From assembly GCA_041479575.1 (NCBI GenBank), contig JBGOYH010000048.1, forward strand, positions 1-13,102: DNA of 13,102 nucleotides, read 5' to 3'. The stretch's first letter is position 1, and the number at the start of each line of letters is the position of its first letter. The translations under genes and the position numbers were made by a program. The DNA comes from DASPPK01 sp041479575 (GTDB taxonomy: Archaea > Thermoproteota > Bathyarchaeia > Bathyarchaeales > Bathycorpusculaceae). Shown here in pieces: positions 11,774 to 13,102 of this stretch. A model generated the notes under the pieces. It was not told the DNA's origin and searched no databases. It worked only from the letters and a program-made list of their open reading frames with translations.

Positions 11774-12595
11774 TCACTCAATCGCGGGTTTGACCCTTAC
11801 AAGCTCACCCTTCTTAACGTCTAAGACAAGCTGTAGCTTGTTGGGTATCTGGATTTTTCCTTGTCCTTCAAGCTTTCCGTCTTTTATGGGTTTGACCTTG
11901 CAGCGAAGTGACTTTCCGGTGAACGTTTCAACGTCAGCCTCTTCTATGCTTTTGCCTTCGTAGAGTTCTTTCCATTGTTCAATTACGCTGTTGTCTACGC
12001 GCACGGTGTCTGAGGGAGCAAGTAATCCTTTCATTTCTTCTACTATGAACTGGTTGGCGAGTGGTTCAGGAAGGGTCTTGTCCAGTTTTTGCTCAGACTC
12101 TGCTATTTCTTCAAGCTTTTCAGGTTCTGCCTCTTCAGCAGGCGATGCTTCGGGCTCTTCGGTTCGTTCGCCAACGGGAGTTTCAAGTTCACTTTCAAGA
12201 GTGGGAGAATTATTTTTGACGGGGGCAGGGGCGAGTTTTTCGAGGAGTTTCAGAACCGTCGGAACAAGAACGCGGGTTACTGTGTTTACATAGTTCAAGT
12301 CGGCTTTCTTTGACGTGACTGTGACGAGGTAAATTTCCTCCATGTGAGAAACGTTAAGCTTCCCGTCTGTGCCCTGGATAGTTATGTCCTCGACTCCGCC
12401 TATGGCTTCGGCCTTCTCCAACACTTCTCCAAAGAGTTCTATAGCGCGGGCAAGACTGTTTTCGGGGGTATTTGCGCCTCGCGCTATTAATTTACGGTTT
12501 CCGTCAAGTGCGAAGGCAGTCTTAATTTCAGGGCAGATCTTCTGCATCTCGTCCAGAGTGCTCTTTAGGGCAAACGGGTAGAATTCATTGTCCAT
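11774..12595 (-). CDS. Roadblock-like protein with acidic linker and AbrB-like C-terminal domain
   Basis: The 273-residue product has three parts. Residues 1-120 look like a roadblock/LC7 domain: helix ALKSTLDEMQKI, strands TAFALDGNRKLIARG, a helix, DITIQGTDGKLNVSHM and YLVTVTSKKADLN, then a helix. Residues 121-188 are a Pro/Glu-rich acidic linker that should be unstructured. Residues 195-273 form a second domain whose last 30 residues (GKIQIPNKLQLVL...KKGELVRVKP) have the beta pattern of an AbrB or swapped-hairpin fold, often used for DNA binding or oligomer formation. The ATG at 12595 has GAAGTGA eight bases upstream. It lies 24 bases after the coiled-coil gene and 16 before the second roadblock gene. 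Regulation of a GTPase is inferred from the family; no GTPase is in the window. Confidence 0.75.
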   Translation of the reverse strand: MDNEFYPFALKSTLDEMQKICPEIKTAFALDGNRKLIARGANTPENSLARAIELFGEVLEKAEAIGGVEDITIQGTDGKLNVSHMEEIYLVTVTSKKADLNYVNTVTRVLVPTVLKLLEKLAPAPVKNNSPTLESELETPVGERTEEPEASPAEEAEPEKLEEIAESEQKLDKTLPEPLANQFIVEEMKGLLAPSDTVRVDNSVIEQWKELYEGKSIEEADVETFTGKSLRCKVKPIKDGKLEGQGKIQIPNKLQLVLDVKKGELVRVKPAIE

Positions 12596-12619
12596 TGATT
12601 TTCACTTCGCATTTTTCGC

Positions 12620-13045
12620 CTATGATATTCTGAAGAGTATTCGTTCAGGAACTCCGTCGTTTTCAACCACGAGGTACTTCAGGCCTTCAGTGTCTCCCAG
12701 CTGATCTAGCCACTTCAATGCTTCGCGAGCTTTTTGCAGGACTAGGAGTCTTTCCTGATGGCTACGGACAACTTGCTCTATGGCTGTCAATTCGTGGAAC
12801 GGGTTAGCGTCCAAGACTATGCTCAGTGAGCCGATTGAGATTTCACCCAGGCTTTCTGATGTTGCTTTCTTTCCTGCAAGCTTCATGACTACTTCACGGA
12901 TTTTCCTTGATTTTTCAGCCAGGGCTCTGATGTCGTCTAATCGACGCAGGTATTCGCCTAGCATACTTTTCGTTTCAGAGATTTCCTTATCGAGTGTTTC
13001 TGCGATATCTGTCGCCGAACCATACTCTTTTATTTCAATTGCCAT
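12620..13045 (-). CDS. Coiled-coil protein, first gene of the roadblock operon
   Basis: The 141-residue product is soluble and mainly helical. A coiled coil spans about residues 12-60 (IAETLDKEISETKSMLGEYL and onward), then a short strand part EISIGSLSIVLDANP (68-82), a second long helix (84-115) and a C-terminal strand pair ending ERILFRIS. No catalytic motif, cysteine or membrane segment is seen and no family was recognised. GGAGGT at 13058-13053, seven bases before the ATG at 13045, is the best Shine-Dalgarno site in the window. The gene is followed at 24 bases by the roadblock/AbrB gene, so it may be an adaptor for that system. It ends with TAG. Confidence 0.75.
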   Translation of the reverse strand: MAIEIKEYGSATDIAETLDKEISETKSMLGEYLRRLDDIRALAEKSRKIREVVMKLAGKKATSESLGEISIGSLSIVLDANPFHELTAIEQVVRSHQERLLVLQKAREALKWLDQLGDTEGLKYLVVENDGVPERILFRIS

Positions 13046-13102
13046 TCATTACACCTCCAAATTGGAAACAAAGGGAAATTGGGGAATTTTTTACCCTACC
13101 CC

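Noticed and set aside
1..13102. CRISPR array or cas genes
   Set aside because: No series of regularly spaced repeats and no Cas-like protein is present; the paired inverted repeats at 3934-4023 are only two and differ in sequence.

Overview
The window reads as chromosomal DNA of an archaeon, most likely of the TACK group and possibly Bathyarchaeia-like; the lineage is inferred from gene content, not proven. The archaeal signs are an elongator-type tRNA-Met interrupted by a bulge-helix-bulge intron, AT-rich TATA boxes about 25 bases before likely transcription starts, an RPA-like protein with three OB folds, an SbcD/Mre11-related phosphoesterase, an archaeal IMPase, roadblock/LC7 proteins and many small winged-helix regulators. 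TTG starts are frequent. TAG, TAA and TGA all serve as ordinary stops.

Layout. 1-1343: a coiled-coil gene (possibly cut by the window edge) overlapping rpiA, converging on a coiled-coil zinc protein. About 1430-3930: an AT-richer block resembling a decayed integrated element. It holds a small gene interrupted by an in-frame TAG, a two-domain protein with a Pro/Thr/Gln linker, a divergent HEPN-like protein, and the C-terminal part of a tyrosine recombinase with an in-frame TAA. Next to it, 3919-4093 is a non-coding cassette of two related inverted repeats flanked by alternating CG tracts. 4112-4995: a two-gene membrane operon (DUF2085 plus a zinc-ribbon membrane protein). 5254-5814: an Lrp/AsnC-like regulator. 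6002-6117: the intron-containing tRNA. 6131-8825: genome maintenance and stress (RPA-like, SWIM zinc protein, Hsp20), with three tiny membrane-protein ORFs between RPA and SWIM. 8887-10568: a translationally coupled IMPase and phosphoesterase pair. 10682-11210: two convergent, end-overlapping winged-helix genes. 11362-13045: a three-gene operon of a coiled-coil protein, a roadblock protein with an AbrB-like tail, and a second roadblock protein, followed by a double T-tract terminator.

How the parts fit. The resident genes are mostly housekeeping: pentose phosphate pathway, single-strand DNA binding, chaperone, sugar or inositol phosphate hydrolysis and tRNA. The roadblock operon may be the regulatory half of a small-GTPase system whose GTPase lies outside the window. 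The most unusual areas are the decayed element with its adjacent inverted-repeat cassette, the tiny membrane ORFs, and the roadblock/AbrB fusion. Several starts are placed inside longer open frames because a TATA box or a Shine-Dalgarno site points to the internal codon.
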